From assembly GCF_002128425.1 (NCBI RefSeq), contig NZ_NESS01000016.1, positions 18,101 through 82,100 on the forward strand: a DNA stretch of 64,000 nucleotides, given 5' to 3'. This document shows, piece by piece, positions 26,581 through 35,598 of the stretch. Each line of letters begins with the position of its first letter. Position 1 is the stretch's first letter. A program made the position numbers and the translations under genes. Source of the DNA: Gottfriedia acidiceleris. Lineage in GTDB: Bacteria > Bacillota > Bacilli > Bacillales > Bacillaceae_G. Under the pieces are notes generated by a model that ran no database searches, was not told where the DNA came from, and was given only the letters and a program-made list of their open reading frames with translations.

Positions 26581-26946
26581 TTATAAGGTTATTTCATCCT
26601 CAACTGGAGGAAGAAGTACATCATTTTTGTCAGGATACATTTGTTCAATATGATTTTCTCCCCAAGAACACAGTAAATCTAAAACTTCTTTTAAAGACCA
26701 TCCGTAATCAGTTAAGGAATATTCCACTTTTGGCGGAACCTGATTAAATACTTTTCGGTGAACGATATTATCTTCCTGCAATTCCTTCAGTTGCTGAGTT
26801 AACATTTTTTGGGTAATGTTTGGCATTAATTTTTTTAATTCAGAAGTTCGTCTCGTTCCTTTTGTCAGATGACATAGAATCACAACCTTCCATTTACCAC
26901 CGATTACGTCTAATGAAGCTTCAACTGGAATATTGTATTTTTTCAT
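26581..26946 (-). CDS. HxlR-family transcriptional regulator
   Basis: The 121-aa winged-helix regulator has the typical HxlR start (an N-terminal segment before DVIGGKWKVVILCHL), the recognition part RRTSELKKLMPNITQKMLTQQLKELQ and the wing VPPKVEYSLTDYG. There is no Cys near the N-terminus, so the thiol-switch mechanism of YodB/HypR is not indicated. ATG 26946 has GGAGAGGAG upstream. It is divergent from an MFS exporter and an aldo-keto reductase, the usual targets of such regulators. Two dyads (27033-27046, 27109-27124) lie between. Confidence 0.85.
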   Translation of the reverse strand: MKKYNIPVEASLDVIGGKWKVVILCHLTKGTRRTSELKKLMPNITQKMLTQQLKELQEDNIVHRKVFNQVPPKVEYSLTDYGWSLKEVLDLLCSWGENHIEQMYPDKNDVLLPPVEDEITL

Positions 26947-27029
26947 TTTCTCCTCTCCTTCATTCATTTTTAATCAAAAAAGGTCTACGTAACATATTTT
27001 TAATGATTAAAACATCATAACATTCTCGT

Positions 27030-27124
27030 AGTAAACTGTGTAGTTTCTAGTCCGGTAAAAAATTTTTTTGTAAATTTTTCTCTGTTTTAAACCTTTATTC
27101 TTATAAATGTTACTAAAAAGTAAC
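27030..27124. promoter_or_regulatory. Candidate HxlR operator dyads
   Basis: Two inverted repeats lie in the divergent region: AAACT-GTGT-AGTTT at 27033-27046 and GTTACT-AAAA-AGTAAC at 27109-27124. The second resembles the TACT/AGTA dyads bound by HxlR-type regulators. Assignment is by position and symmetry only. Confidence 0.45.
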
Positions 27125-27375
27125 TATATCACTTCAAAGTACATACTTCTTTTACTGAATCTTATCACTCATAATGACAATAGTTAATTGATTAACAAAC
27201 ATTTACAAAAAGTATTTTTTCCATTGCTACTTAATTGTATAGAGCCAGATGTTAATCTTTTACAATTTCTTTTCATTTATGTTTTGAATGACAATGAGAC
27301 TTTATTCAGGCGCCATGTCTTTTTGTATTCAAACTAATAATAAAAATACAATAGCAATAATAAGGAGGATTATAT

Positions 27376-28578
27376 ATGAGTTCAACTGCTACTTCGATTA
27401 AAATGCAAGAGAAAAAAAGTGGCACTCCCGCGTTAATGGCTCTTGCTGTTAGTGCCTTTGGGATTGGGACAACTGAATTTGTTCCTGTTGGTTTATTATC
27501 AACTCTAGCTGGTGATTTGAAAATTTCAATAACATTAGCAGGTTTATTAATTTCTGGATATGCGATGGGTGTTGCACTTGGGGCACCAATTTTAACCGCG
27601 TTAACAAATAAGATTGGTCGAAAATCGTTACTAATGCTATTAATGATTATTTTTATCATTGGAAATAGTGTTGCTGCCTTTTCAACTAGTTTTGGTCTAT
27701 TATTAGTTGCTCGAATCATTACTTCGTTTTCACATGGGGTATTCTTTTCAATTGGCTCAACAATTGCAGCCGATGTAGTACCTGAAAACAAACGTGCAAG
27801 TGCGATTGCATTTATGTTTACAGGCTTGACTGTTGCAACTGTGACTGGTGTTCCATTAGGTACATTTATTGGTCAGCATTTTGGATGGAGATCAACTTTT
27901 GGAGCTGTAGCATTATTAGGTGTTATTGCAATCATTGCAATCGCGATATTAGTTCCAAAAACAATTAAACAGCCACTGGCATCAAAATTTAGTGATAACC
28001 TGAAAGTTTTAAAAAATGGACCATTACTATTAGCCTTTGCTATTACAGCTTTAGGATATGGGGGTACTTTTGTAGCATTCACATACTTGTCACCAATCCT
28101 TGAAAAAATCACAGGATTTGCTCCAAACTCTGTAAGTATTATCTTACTTGTTTATGGAATTGCAGTAGCAATAGGTAATACGATTGGTGGAAAAGCGGCA
28201 AATAAAAATCCTTTAAAAGCACTAACGTGGATGTTTGTTGTTCAAGCAATTGTTCTCATCATTTTATCGTTCACGGCACCGTTTAAAATAGTTGGGATTA
28301 TAACGATTTTCTTTTTAGGTTTACTTGCTTTTATGAATGTACCTGGTCTACAAATTTATGTTGTGAAATTAGCTGAGAAGTATGTTCCATCTGCTGTAGA
28401 TATTGCATCAGCGCTAAATATAGCAGCTTTCAACGTAGGTATTGCAATTGGAGCATTTATTGGTGGATTAGTTGTAGATACAATCGGCTTGATTCATACA
28501 CCTTGGATTGGTGGAATTATGGTTTTTGGAGCGGTTCTACTTAGTATCTGGAGCGTTTCTATAGAAAAGAAAAAGTAA
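27376..28578 (+). CDS. MFS efflux transporter (DHA1/AraJ-like)
   Basis: The 400-aa protein has twelve hydrophobic segments. The DHA1 signatures are present: FGIGTTEFVPVGLL in helix 1, the loop 2-3 motif (TNKIGRKSLL) and motif C in helix 5 (FTGLTVATVTGVPLG). It probably exports a drug or sugar-like toxic compound by proton antiport. TAAGGAGG precedes ATG. The aldo-keto reductase gene follows in 41 bases, so the two form an operon likely under the divergent HxlR regulator. Confidence 0.85.
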   Translation: MSSTATSIKMQEKKSGTPALMALAVSAFGIGTTEFVPVGLLSTLAGDLKISITLAGLLISGYAMGVALGAPILTALTNKIGRKSLLMLLMIIFIIGNSVAAFSTSFGLLLVARIITSFSHGVFFSIGSTIAADVVPENKRASAIAFMFTGLTVATVTGVPLGTFIGQHFGWRSTFGAVALLGVIAIIAIAILVPKTIKQPLASKFSDNLKVLKNGPLLLAFAITALGYGGTFVAFTYLSPILEKITGFAPNSVSIILLVYGIAVAIGNTIGGKAANKNPLKALTWMFVVQAIVLIILSFTAPFKIVGIITIFFLGLLAFMNVPGLQIYVVKLAEKYVPSAVDIASALNIAAFNVGIAIGAFIGGLVVDTIGLIHTPWIGGIMVFGAVLLSIWSVSIEKKK

Positions 28579-28619
28579 ATTTTTTTAAAAAAATTAAAGA
28601 GATAAAAGGAGAAATAAAA

Positions 28620-29450
28620 ATGAATAATGTAGTTAAATTAAACAATGGTTTAGAAATGCCAGTTATCGGGTTAGGAGTTTTCCAAGTTGAAGACGGACAA
28701 GTCGTAATTGATTCTGTAAAAGCAGCAATACGAAATGGCTACCGTAGTATAGATACTGCAGCAATCTATCAAAACGAAGAAGGTGTAGGGCAAGGAATTA
28801 GAGAAGCCCTTGAAGAAAATGGTCTTAAACGTGAAGACTTATTTATTACATCAAAGGTATGGAATGCTGATCTAGGTTACCAATTAACTATCGATGCTTT
28901 CGAATTAAGTTTGAAAAAACTTGGTCTTGATTATTTAGACCTATATTTAATCCACTGGCCAGTAGAAGGAAAATATGTTGAATCATGGAAAGCACTCGAA
29001 ACACTATATAAAAATGGTAAAGTAAAAGCAATTGGAATGAGTAACTTCCAAATTCACCACTTGAAAGAAGTAATGGCTAATGCTGAAATTATGCCTATGA
29101 TCAATCAAGTTGAATTACATCCAATGTTAAGTCAAGTTGAACTAAGAGAATTTTTAAAAGAAAATTCAATTCAAGTGGAAGCATGGGCACCATTAATGCA
29201 AGGACAATTATTTGAAAATGAAACCTTATTACAAATAGCAAACAAATATAATAAATCAATTGCTCAAGTTGTGTTACGCTGGCATTTACAAAACGGTATT
29301 GTCATCATACCAAAATCAATCAAAGAACATCGCATTCAAGAAAACGTAAATATTTTTGACTTTGAACTAACAGAAGAAGATATGAACCAAATCAACGCTC
29401 TGAACCAAAACCACCGCGTTGGTCCAGACCCTGACAATTTCGATTTTTAA
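28620..29450 (+). CDS. Aldo/keto reductase
   Basis: This NADPH-dependent reductase of aldehydes and ketones is of the YvgN/YtbE type. The 276-aa TIM barrel shows GNGYRSIDTAAIYQNEEGVG (catalytic Asp and Tyr), FITSKVW (Lys), LYLIHWP (His) and VIIPKSIKEHRIQEN for NADPH binding. All four catalytic residues are present. AAAGGAG precedes ATG. It is co-transcribed with the MFS exporter and may detoxify carbonyl compounds such as methylglyoxal. A terminator (ACGACTGTCA / TGACAGTCGT) lies at about 29469-29500. Confidence 0.9.
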   Translation: MNNVVKLNNGLEMPVIGLGVFQVEDGQVVIDSVKAAIRNGYRSIDTAAIYQNEEGVGQGIREALEENGLKREDLFITSKVWNADLGYQLTIDAFELSLKKLGLDYLDLYLIHWPVEGKYVESWKALETLYKNGKVKAIGMSNFQIHHLKEVMANAEIMPMINQVELHPMLSQVELREFLKENSIQVEAWAPLMQGQLFENETLLQIANKYNKSIAQVVLRWHLQNGIVIIPKSIKEHRIQENVNIFDFELTEEDMNQINALNQNHRVGPDPDNFDF

Positions 29451-29466
29451 TCGAATATATAGAAGT

Positions 29467-29502
29467 AAACGACTGTCAAAATAATGACAGTCGTTTTTAT
29501 TT
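29467..29502 (+). terminator. Intrinsic terminator
   Basis: The 11-bp stem AACGACTGTCA / TGACAGTCGTT is followed by T-rich sequence. Confidence 0.85.
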
Positions 29503-29743
29503 CTAATCGAAAGTCGTGCGAAAAAAATCAAAATTTATATAAACTTTAGAGGCTTTTTATATTGAGAGTCGAATATTCGAATATAACAATATACATTTAC
29601 ATAAAACTTCCACAGCGTAAGACTTAAGACTTACTAAGTTTAATACTTAAGTGCGTTTTAAATTGTTCACCGATTCATTACTATTAACATAGTAACGAAA
29701 AATACTGGAGAACGGTCAAGCAGTAGTAGAGGAGTTGAATACT

Positions 29744-30628
29744 TTGAAGAAAGACAAAAAACAGTTTAATACGATGAAAGAACTCACGTTACACATAGTA
29801 TTAGCTACAATATCGATCTTAATATTAGTCACTAGTTTACCTACTATTGTAACGATCTATAAAATATCATTTATTTTTGCAATCATGGGAATTCTGCTAC
29901 TAGATTTCTATCTTGTTATATCGAATCATAAAAAGTTTTTAAAGGTTACAAAAATAGCGCTAATTAGCTTACTACTTTGTATATCAATAGTTGGAATTTT
30001 ATTTTATGCCAGTAAATTTCTAGTATTCGTAGATGCGTACGGAGTTGAACGAATATTGACCAATCATATTACAACTGCAAAATTATTATTTTTCTTAATC
30101 TGTTTATGTCAGCCGATTTTTTTACCTTTACCAGAAGCACTTACTATTCCTGCAGGTAGTGCTGTTATCGGATCGTTTTCTGGAGCGGTAATTGGATTTT
30201 TAGGTTCAACTTTAGGGATTGTCATTATGTATTTTTTAGCAAGAATAGGTGGACTTAAATTAGTTTCAAAGTTTGTTAAAGAAAGACAGCTAAAAAAATA
30301 TCAGGAATATGTTAAAAAAAATGAAACGATTATTTTAACTTTAATGTTTATCATTCCGATTTTACCTGATGAAATTATTTGTGTTGGGGCAGGAATTAGC
30401 AAAGTATCTTTCAAAAAGTTTCTTATAATTGCTTCGATTTCAAAATTGATCACATCATCTCTATTATCATACTCTGTCTATTTGGCAAAGTTTTTCTCTT
30501 TAACAACTTCGCAAATAGCTTTAACTAGCTCCATTTTAATTGCTTGTATCGTATCTTTATCATTTATTATTAAGAAATCAATTAAACGAACGAATTCAAA
30601 AGAAGCTTACGTAGCACAAAGTGAATAA
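29744..30628 (+). CDS. VTT/SNARE-associated (DedA-like) membrane protein
   Basis: The 294-aa polytopic protein has a central VTT domain: FLPLPEALTIPAGSAVIG, then FLGSTLGIVIMYFLARIGG and FIIPILPDEIICVGAG. The conserved acidic/Gly-rich re-entrant segments match TVP38/TMEM64-type lipid scramblases. Several extra N-terminal helices precede it. TTG 29744 is preferred to TTG 29735, which abuts the AGAGGAG site. A strong hairpin ends the gene. Role: membrane lipid homeostasis by family. Confidence 0.78.
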   Translation: MKKDKKQFNTMKELTLHIVLATISILILVTSLPTIVTIYKISFIFAIMGILLLDFYLVISNHKKFLKVTKIALISLLLCISIVGILFYASKFLVFVDAYGVERILTNHITTAKLLFFLICLCQPIFLPLPEALTIPAGSAVIGSFSGAVIGFLGSTLGIVIMYFLARIGGLKLVSKFVKERQLKKYQEYVKKNETIILTLMFIIPILPDEIICVGAGISKVSFKKFLIIASISKLITSSLLSYSVYLAKFFSLTTSQIALTSSILIACIVSLSFIIKKSIKRTNSKEAYVAQSE

Positions 30629-30629
30629 T

Positions 30630-30672
30630 AAAAAAGGCAATGTAATGGTTTAACCTTACATTGCCTTTTTAT
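30630..30672. terminator. Convergent terminator
   Basis: The 15-bp stem AAAAAGGCAATGTAA / TTACATTGCCTTTTT has a 10-base loop and A/T runs at both sides. Confidence 0.9.
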
Positions 30673-30746
30673 GCTTAAGAAATTATAAATTTACTTTTGT
30701 CGAAATTGAAAATTTCCTGAGAAATAATGTAGAAAACATGACGAAT

Positions 30747-31055
30747 TTACATCAATACTTTAATACCTTGAACTATATTCCATATAAAAACAATTAAATT
30801 AACAATGAATGCTAATATAAATCCACCTATAAGAGCAAAACCAGCACCATCACCAAAAGTATTAAAAGTGAAAAGGGAAATTAGCGCCAAAATAATAATT
30901 GTTAGAAATGGGAGTATGTGTGAAAAAAATGCTCGTTTAGAATGCGATTTTAGTTGTTGATCTTTTGCAACGAAATAAACAATTATTGGGAATAAGAAAG
31001 GTGCGAAGAATACACTAAAATAACATAATGAGGACAAAATCTTATTTGTTTCCAT
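30747..31055 (-). CDS. DUF4870-like small membrane protein
   Basis: The 102-aa protein has three membrane helices. SSLCYFSVFFAPFLFPIIVYFVAKD and HSKRAFFSHILPFL fit the DUF4870 (Tic20-like) pattern, where a helical hairpin is followed by a basic loop. GAGGT precedes the ATG. Function unknown. Confidence 0.72.
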   Translation of the reverse strand: METNKILSSLCYFSVFFAPFLFPIIVYFVAKDQQLKSHSKRAFFSHILPFLTIIILALISLFTFNTFGDGAGFALIGGFILAFIVNLIVFIWNIVQGIKVLM

Positions 31056-31167
31056 CTTTTTACCTCGATTTCTTAAAAAATTTTAATTAATCTTAGTATA
31101 GTTTAATTTATATATATATATCGATTTATTTATTAATAATTTTTGAAATTATTTAATTTTAAAAAGT

Positions 31168-31812
31168 TTAGGCTGAGAAATGTGTATCCTTTTTTTGTTT
31201 CTTTTTTAAGGAAATATAAATGAAAAAGGTGACTAAGATTGTAGCAGTAATACAGATTGTAACCCATGGCGAGCCAAGCAAGAAATTTCCGTATAAAGTA
31301 TAAAGAACAGCAATCGGTATATTACCAGCAAATACAATTGCAATATAGGATAAGTATTTCATATTAGTGGAAGCTGCGATAAAGCATGCGCCATCTGTCG
31401 GAGCTAGAGGAGTTGCAACTGTTAAGAATAAGTATCTCTTTCGGTTAGAAATAATTTCTTCAAATAGAGTTGGGTATTTATTCTCCATGAATTGCTGGAT
31501 CGAATCACTTAAAATACTTCTACTTAATAAGTAAATAATTGTTTCGGTGATGGCCATTCCAATTAAGGATAAGAGAATGGTTTCAAACGGGTGAAAAAAC
31601 AAGCTACCTACTACTATTAATACAGAACTAGGAATAAATAGAAAGATTCTTGCACAGAAAATAGCGACAAATAATAGCATAGGATTGATGGAAGAATTAG
31701 TAATGAAATGTTTTATATCCTGTAATGTTAAATGAAATAAATGATATCGAATAGCGAGTAGTAGCATTAAAATCCAAAAGCCGATTACAATTATTGGAAC
31801 GACTTTTTTCAT
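31168..31812 (-). CDS. TVP38/TMEM64-family (VTT) membrane protein
   Basis: The 214-aa protein has a VTT domain: RIFLFIPSSVLIVVGSLFF, a downstream GMAITETIIYLLSR helix and TVATPLAPTDGACFIAAS. It is the second VTT protein within 1.5 kb. The two are on opposite strands and not close copies. AAAAGGAGAG precedes the ATG. Confidence 0.8.
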   Translation of the reverse strand: MKKVVPIIVIGFWILMLLLAIRYHLFHLTLQDIKHFITNSSINPMLLFVAIFCARIFLFIPSSVLIVVGSLFFHPFETILLSLIGMAITETIIYLLSRSILSDSIQQFMENKYPTLFEEIISNRKRYLFLTVATPLAPTDGACFIAASTNMKYLSYIAIVFAGNIPIAVLYTLYGNFLLGSPWVTICITATILVTFFIYISLKKKQKKDTHFSA

Positions 31813-31992
31813 GATTTATGCTCTCCTTTTAAGTTAGAAAATCTTCTGTTATAGTATTCTATTCTTCAAGTACAAGAAAACTGATTCATTTTTAAAAATT
31901 AATAATAAAGGTTATAAACAAGTCAAAAAATGAATAAAAATAATTATGCACTAAATTAAATATCTCAAATCAAAGAGAATTGAGGTGGAGAT

Positions 31993-32379
31993 ATGCTTGA
32001 TGAAGGCCTATTAGTTATTAGACTTGTTTTAGGTATTATTTTATTTGGGCATGGGGTGCAGAAAGTATTTGGTTGGTTTGGTGGTTATGGGATTAAAGGA
32101 ACTGGACAATGGTTAGAGTCGATTGGAATCAAACCTGGTGCATTTTTTGCTTTTATAACAGGAGCGGCAGAAATTGTAGGTGGATTCTTTATAGCGGCCG
32201 GTGTATATACAGAAATAGGTGCATGGTTAATTATAGTAGTAATGGCAGTAGCAGTAATAAAGGTTCATATAAAGAACGGATTCTGGAATAGTTCGAACGG
32301 ATTTGAGTTTAATCTATTAATTATTGCAGCAGCAGTAGGATTATTGCTTACTGGCCCAGGATCAATGGTTTTATTTTAA
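31993..32379 (+). CDS. DoxX-family membrane protein
   Basis: The 128-aa protein has four membrane helices with the DoxX pattern: LLVIRLVLGIILFGHGVQKVFGWFGGYG, then ITGAAEIVGGFFIAAG. In bacteria these proteins are linked to redox and oxidative stress. GAGGTGGAG precedes ATG. A long hairpin follows. Confidence 0.85.
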   Translation: MLDEGLLVIRLVLGIILFGHGVQKVFGWFGGYGIKGTGQWLESIGIKPGAFFAFITGAAEIVGGFFIAAGVYTEIGAWLIIVVMAVAVIKVHIKNGFWNSSNGFEFNLLIIAAAVGLLLTGPGSMVLF

Positions 32380-32401
32380 GTGATTGATCTTTTGGAAATC
32401 T

Positions 32402-32454
32402 AGAACGTGATAGAGGGAAGCCTCAATAGTAGAGGCTTCCCTCTATCACGTTCT
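32402..32454. terminator. 23-bp perfect hairpin without T tract
   Basis: The stem runs from AGAACGTGATAGAGGGAAGC through CTC, with a 7-base loop and an exact complementary arm. No T run follows, so it is stronger than needed for termination yet lacks the usual release signal. Confidence 0.6.
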
Positions 32455-32571
32455 CAGTTATCGTTAAAACGTTCATCTTCATTTAATGAGCCTATGAGTT
32501 CACATTCGTTTTATGAAAAATATCCCTCATTCGTGATACGATATAAGTATTGACAATATGGAGGGATCAAG

Positions 32572-33039
32572 ATGGTAGATGCTATTTTTGAACAACTTAG
32601 GTTTACAAGGGTTTATACTTTGAAAGTTCTTAGTTCAGTTTCAAAAGAAGTTGTAGATGTAATACCAGCAGGATTCAATAATAATATTCTTTGGAATGCC
32701 GGTCATGTACTAGGGGCATATGAGCAATTACTTTATGCTAACACTGGTGATACTGGCCAACTTTCAAAGGAATTCATTGATTTTTTCAAGGGTGGGACTA
32801 ACCCAGGTGACTGGCAAGTGGAGCCACCATCATATGAGGAAATTGTTTCATTACTAGAACAGCAAGTTGAACAAGTTATTACTACATACGAAGGACGATT
32901 AGATGAAATCATTCCAAAAGAAATGAAACTAGGTAGTTTTGAAATAAAGACTGTTCGAGACATGATTAGCTTTAACATTTTCCATGAAGGTCTACATACA
33001 GGATTAATAAATGGTTTAAAAAGATCACTTGGCCAATAG
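32572..33039 (+). CDS. DinB-family protein
   Basis: The 155-aa four-helix protein has the DinB/YfiT-type metal site: a His in LWNAGHVLGAYEQLLY and a second His pair near the end (FNIFHEGLHTGLI). The family includes bacillithiol-dependent transferases. GGAGGGA precedes ATG. The terminator AAATCTAGGAG / CTCTTAGATTT with T run lies at 33067-33100. Confidence 0.8.
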   Translation: MVDAIFEQLRFTRVYTLKVLSSVSKEVVDVIPAGFNNNILWNAGHVLGAYEQLLYANTGDTGQLSKEFIDFFKGGTNPGDWQVEPPSYEEIVSLLEQQVEQVITTYEGRLDEIIPKEMKLGSFEIKTVRDMISFNIFHEGLHTGLINGLKRSLGQ

Positions 33040-33066
33040 ATTTATTTTTAACTTTTGTCCTCACAC

Positions 33067-33100
33067 TAAATCTAGGAGTTTATGCTCTTAGATTTTTTTG
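33067..33100 (+). terminator. Intrinsic terminator
   Basis: The stem AAATCTAGGAG / CTCTTAGATTT is followed by seven T. Confidence 0.8.
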
Positions 33101-33268
33101 TTATAATCATGTTTAACTATTTGACAACTTGAAAGTTTGAAAATTTTGGTAATTCAAAATAAAATATGGCTTTTTTGTAATTGACTTTTGTTTTTTAGTA
33201 GAATGGATAAGAATATTAAATAGCAGCGATTATTACGAAGACAGCCTAAAAAAAACGAGGTTATATAA

Positions 33269-33925
33269 ATGAAGAAAGAAAGTAATTTAATTATTTACGA
33301 TCTAATTTTGTATTTAGTATTTCCGCTTGTTTTATATAAAGTTTTACAACACTATTTTAGCGACTATTGGGCAATGCTCTTACCTACTGTTCCAGGGATC
33401 TTATATACTTTATTTCGTTTTTGGTATACAAAACAGTTTAATGTTACTGGTATTTTTATTATTTCAACGTTAACTGTTAGTACTGCAGTTGATTTAATGG
33501 CGTTAGGTTCTGCGAAAAACTTAATTTTGTACAATGTGTATTATCACTTTGCGCTAGTAGGAGTATTTTTATTTTTAATGGCTTTGAAAAAGCCATTACC
33601 ATATTATTTTATGATCGATATTGCTGCAATACAGGGGCAAGATCGTGAAGAAAGTAAAAAATTATATAAACACCCTTCACTTTTTAAAGTGTTTCAATAC
33701 TTGTTTATCGCATGGATTATTAAAGATATATTATTTGCTATTGCACAATGGTGGATGGTTGATACGTATGGATTAAAAGCATATTACTCACGTACAATTA
33801 TCTTTACGGTTGGTGGATATGTTTTTGGCATAATTATGGCCATTGGCTATGCGATGGTTACAATGAGAGCTCAAAAATTAAAAGGGGATGACTCAGAGCA
33901 ACCTTCTGATGAAATTATTATTTAG
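33269..33925 (+). CDS. Hypothetical multi-pass membrane protein
   Basis: The 218-aa protein has about six hydrophobic segments (VC0807-like layout): LYLVFPLVLYKVL, LLPTVPGILYTLFRF, ISTLTVSTAVDLMALG, YHFALVGVFLFLMAL, and two helices near the C-terminus. An acidic tail follows. The VPGILYTLFRFWY segment is typical of proteins with paired intracellular-septation-like helices, but I do not assign a function. GAGGT precedes ATG. A long imperfect hairpin (AAACCCACAAGG / CCTTGTGGGTTT, 33948-34036) separates it from the next gene. Confidence 0.65.
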   Translation: MKKESNLIIYDLILYLVFPLVLYKVLQHYFSDYWAMLLPTVPGILYTLFRFWYTKQFNVTGIFIISTLTVSTAVDLMALGSAKNLILYNVYYHFALVGVFLFLMALKKPLPYYFMIDIAAIQGQDREESKKLYKHPSLFKVFQYLFIAWIIKDILFAIAQWWMVDTYGLKAYYSRTIIFTVGGYVFGIIMAIGYAMVTMRAQKLKGDDSEQPSDEIII

Positions 33926-33947
33926 TAAAGTTTTTTAATAGAATGAA

Positions 33948-34040
33948 ACCCACAAGGTACAAGTTGAAGTGCAACCCAAATGTTAGACACAGTCTAACTT
34001 TATGGGGTCACTATAAAAGTTCCTTGTGGGTTTTTATATT
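33948..34040. terminator. Long interrupted hairpin between convergent genes
   Basis: The outer arms AAACCCACAAGG and CCTTGTGGGTTT pair perfectly; inside lies an interrupted inner stem. A T-rich tail follows on the plus strand. Confidence 0.7.
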
Positions 34041-34052
34041 ACTAATATCAAG

Positions 34053-34988
34053 TTATCCCTTTAATGAATTTCCTACTTCTTGCAATTCTTTGTCTTCTCT
34101 AGATGCATTTAAGAATTCAATTTTTTGTATTCTTTCATTTTCTGGTTCCACATGAATTAATATTTTAGGATCTACTAAAACCTTTTTTATTTCTTCTTCA
34201 ATTTTATCACATAGTAAATGGGCTTCTTCAATACTCATGTGTGATGGTAATACTAAATGAAAATCAATATGCTCCTCGGCACCCGAACGTCTAGTGCGTA
34301 GGTCATGGTATTCGATAAATTGAGATTTAAAAGAATATAATACATTTTCAATTTGTTTTAACTCATCTGTGGAAAGTCCAGTATCAAGTAGGGGGGTAAA
34401 CGACTTACGTCCAAGTTCGATTGATTCCTTCATTATATAAATTGCAATTCCAATTCCGATCAATGCATCGAGAAATTCCCAACCAAAAAGACTTACTAAA
34501 ATTAAACTTACTGCAACTCCGAGTGATGAATAAACGTCTGTCAATAAATGCAAAGCGTTTGATTGCATTGCAACAGAATGAGTATCATTACCTACTTTTT
34601 GAACGATTTTTCCTACTCTCCAATTGATTAATGCTCCAATTAACATGACGACTACGCCGATAATTGGCATTTTAATTGGAGTAGGATGAAGAAGTTTTTC
34701 AACAGATTCAATGATAATCCATATGCCGGCTACAAATATTAAGATTGTTTCGACCGTACCAGAAATATTTTCAAACTTACCATGACCATAAGGATGATCT
34801 TTATCAGGCGGTCTGTTTGAAATCCTTACAGAGAAAAATGCAATGACTGATGCAACCAGGTCCAGTAAAGAATGAATTGCTTCCGAGATGATTGCTACGG
34901 AACCAGTAAAGATTCCGACTATTAATTTTAATAAAACGATGAATGTGTTACTACATATAGAAAGTACTGCTATTTTGCTTGAACGCAA
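34053..34988 (-). CDS. Cation diffusion facilitator transporter
   Basis: The 311-aa CDF exporter of divalent metals has six membrane helices with the metal sites in helix 2 (EAIHSLLDLVAS) and helix 5 (ALHLLTDVYSSLG), where the usual HxxxD/DxxxD residues appear as H/D pairs. KDHPYGHGKFE is the family loop. The cytoplasmic C-terminal domain ends with EEHIDFHLVLP and DKIEEEIKK. A TTG start at 34988 is inferred from an AGGGGTG six bases upstream; the frame stays open to 35048. A hairpin with T-rich tail in the transcript sense lies upstream at 35053-35090. Confidence 0.85.
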   Translation of the reverse strand: MRSSKIAVLSICSNTFIVLLKLIVGIFTGSVAIISEAIHSLLDLVASVIAFFSVRISNRPPDKDHPYGHGKFENISGTVETILIFVAGIWIIIESVEKLLHPTPIKMPIIGVVVMLIGALINWRVGKIVQKVGNDTHSVAMQSNALHLLTDVYSSLGVAVSLILVSLFGWEFLDALIGIGIAIYIMKESIELGRKSFTPLLDTGLSTDELKQIENVLYSFKSQFIEYHDLRTRRSGAEEHIDFHLVLPSHMSIEEAHLLCDKIEEEIKKVLVDPKILIHVEPENERIQKIEFLNASREDKELQEVGNSLKG

Positions 34989-35052
34989 TCTATTCACCCC
35001 TGTCCAATTTTTTCTACTTAAGTTAAGAGTTTTGTAATAAGGCAACAAAAAA

Positions 35053-35090
35053 GAAAAACCACTAACAGTTTGTTAGTGGTTTGTTTTTTT
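35053..35090. terminator. Hairpin with T runs on both strands
   Basis: The stem AAACCACTAACA / TGTTAGTGGTTT has a 3-base loop. T-rich tails exist in both senses. On the minus strand it lies about 65 bases before the CDF start and could act as a leader terminator. Confidence 0.6.
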
Positions 35091-35239
35091 TAGATTTAAT
35101 TTAAATTTATTGAAATGATTTTTCATTTTGAATCACCTTTTCTCTCACATAAAACATATTCTATATTATAGATACTATTTTGGAAAGTAATAGCTGTGTG
35201 TGTGATTGAATATATATCGACAAATATGTTAAAAATGGT

Positions 35240-35268
35240 TTGACATCTATTTTTAGACTGTGTTATAC
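35240..35268 (+). promoter_or_regulatory. Promoter of the lysA riboswitch transcript
   Basis: A perfect -35 TTGACA (35240-35245), a 17-base spacer and a -10-like TTATAC (35263-35268) lie about 30 bases before the aptamer. Confidence 0.7.
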
Positions 35269-35289
35269 ATAGACTAATATAAAAAATAA

Positions 35290-35485
35290 CAGTCTATTCG
35301 TAGAGGTTGCATTGTATATGAGTATCATTTTAGAGAACTGTGGGTTTTATGACGAAATGAGAAAGGATCCTATGCCGAAGAAATAAATTGCCACACATTT
35401 TATTTCTGGGACTACATTTAATAAATGTAGTACTGTCACATGTGTTTGTGAAGAGCTATTGAAGAGATGTGATTGGCTAAATCCT
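35290..35485 (+). promoter_or_regulatory. Lysine riboswitch (L box)
   Basis: The aptamer shows the conserved L-box order: TAGAGGTTGCA near the 5' side, AGTATCA, the GAGAAAGGAT segment, ATGCCGAAG, the CTGGGACT block and TGTCACATGTG near the 3' side. It sits directly before lysA and is followed by a terminator at 35499-35536. Established role: lysine binding favours termination and reduces synthesis of diaminopimelate decarboxylase. Confidence 0.88.
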
Positions 35486-35498
35486 TTTTTTAAAGCGA

Positions 35499-35536
35499 TA
35501 GGCACATGAACATACTTCATGTGTCTTTTTTAATAC
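35499..35536 (+). terminator. Riboswitch-controlled terminator before lysA
   Basis: The stem GGCACATGAA / TTCATGTGTC has a 5-base loop and six T. Upstream TGTGAAGAGCTATTGAAG-type sequence could form the alternative antiterminator with the aptamer's P1 strand. Confidence 0.85.
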
Positions 35537-35598
35537 ACTAATACATTGAAGGAAGCTTCTTAGAATGATCTTACATTTGATTTGAAGGGAGAATACGA

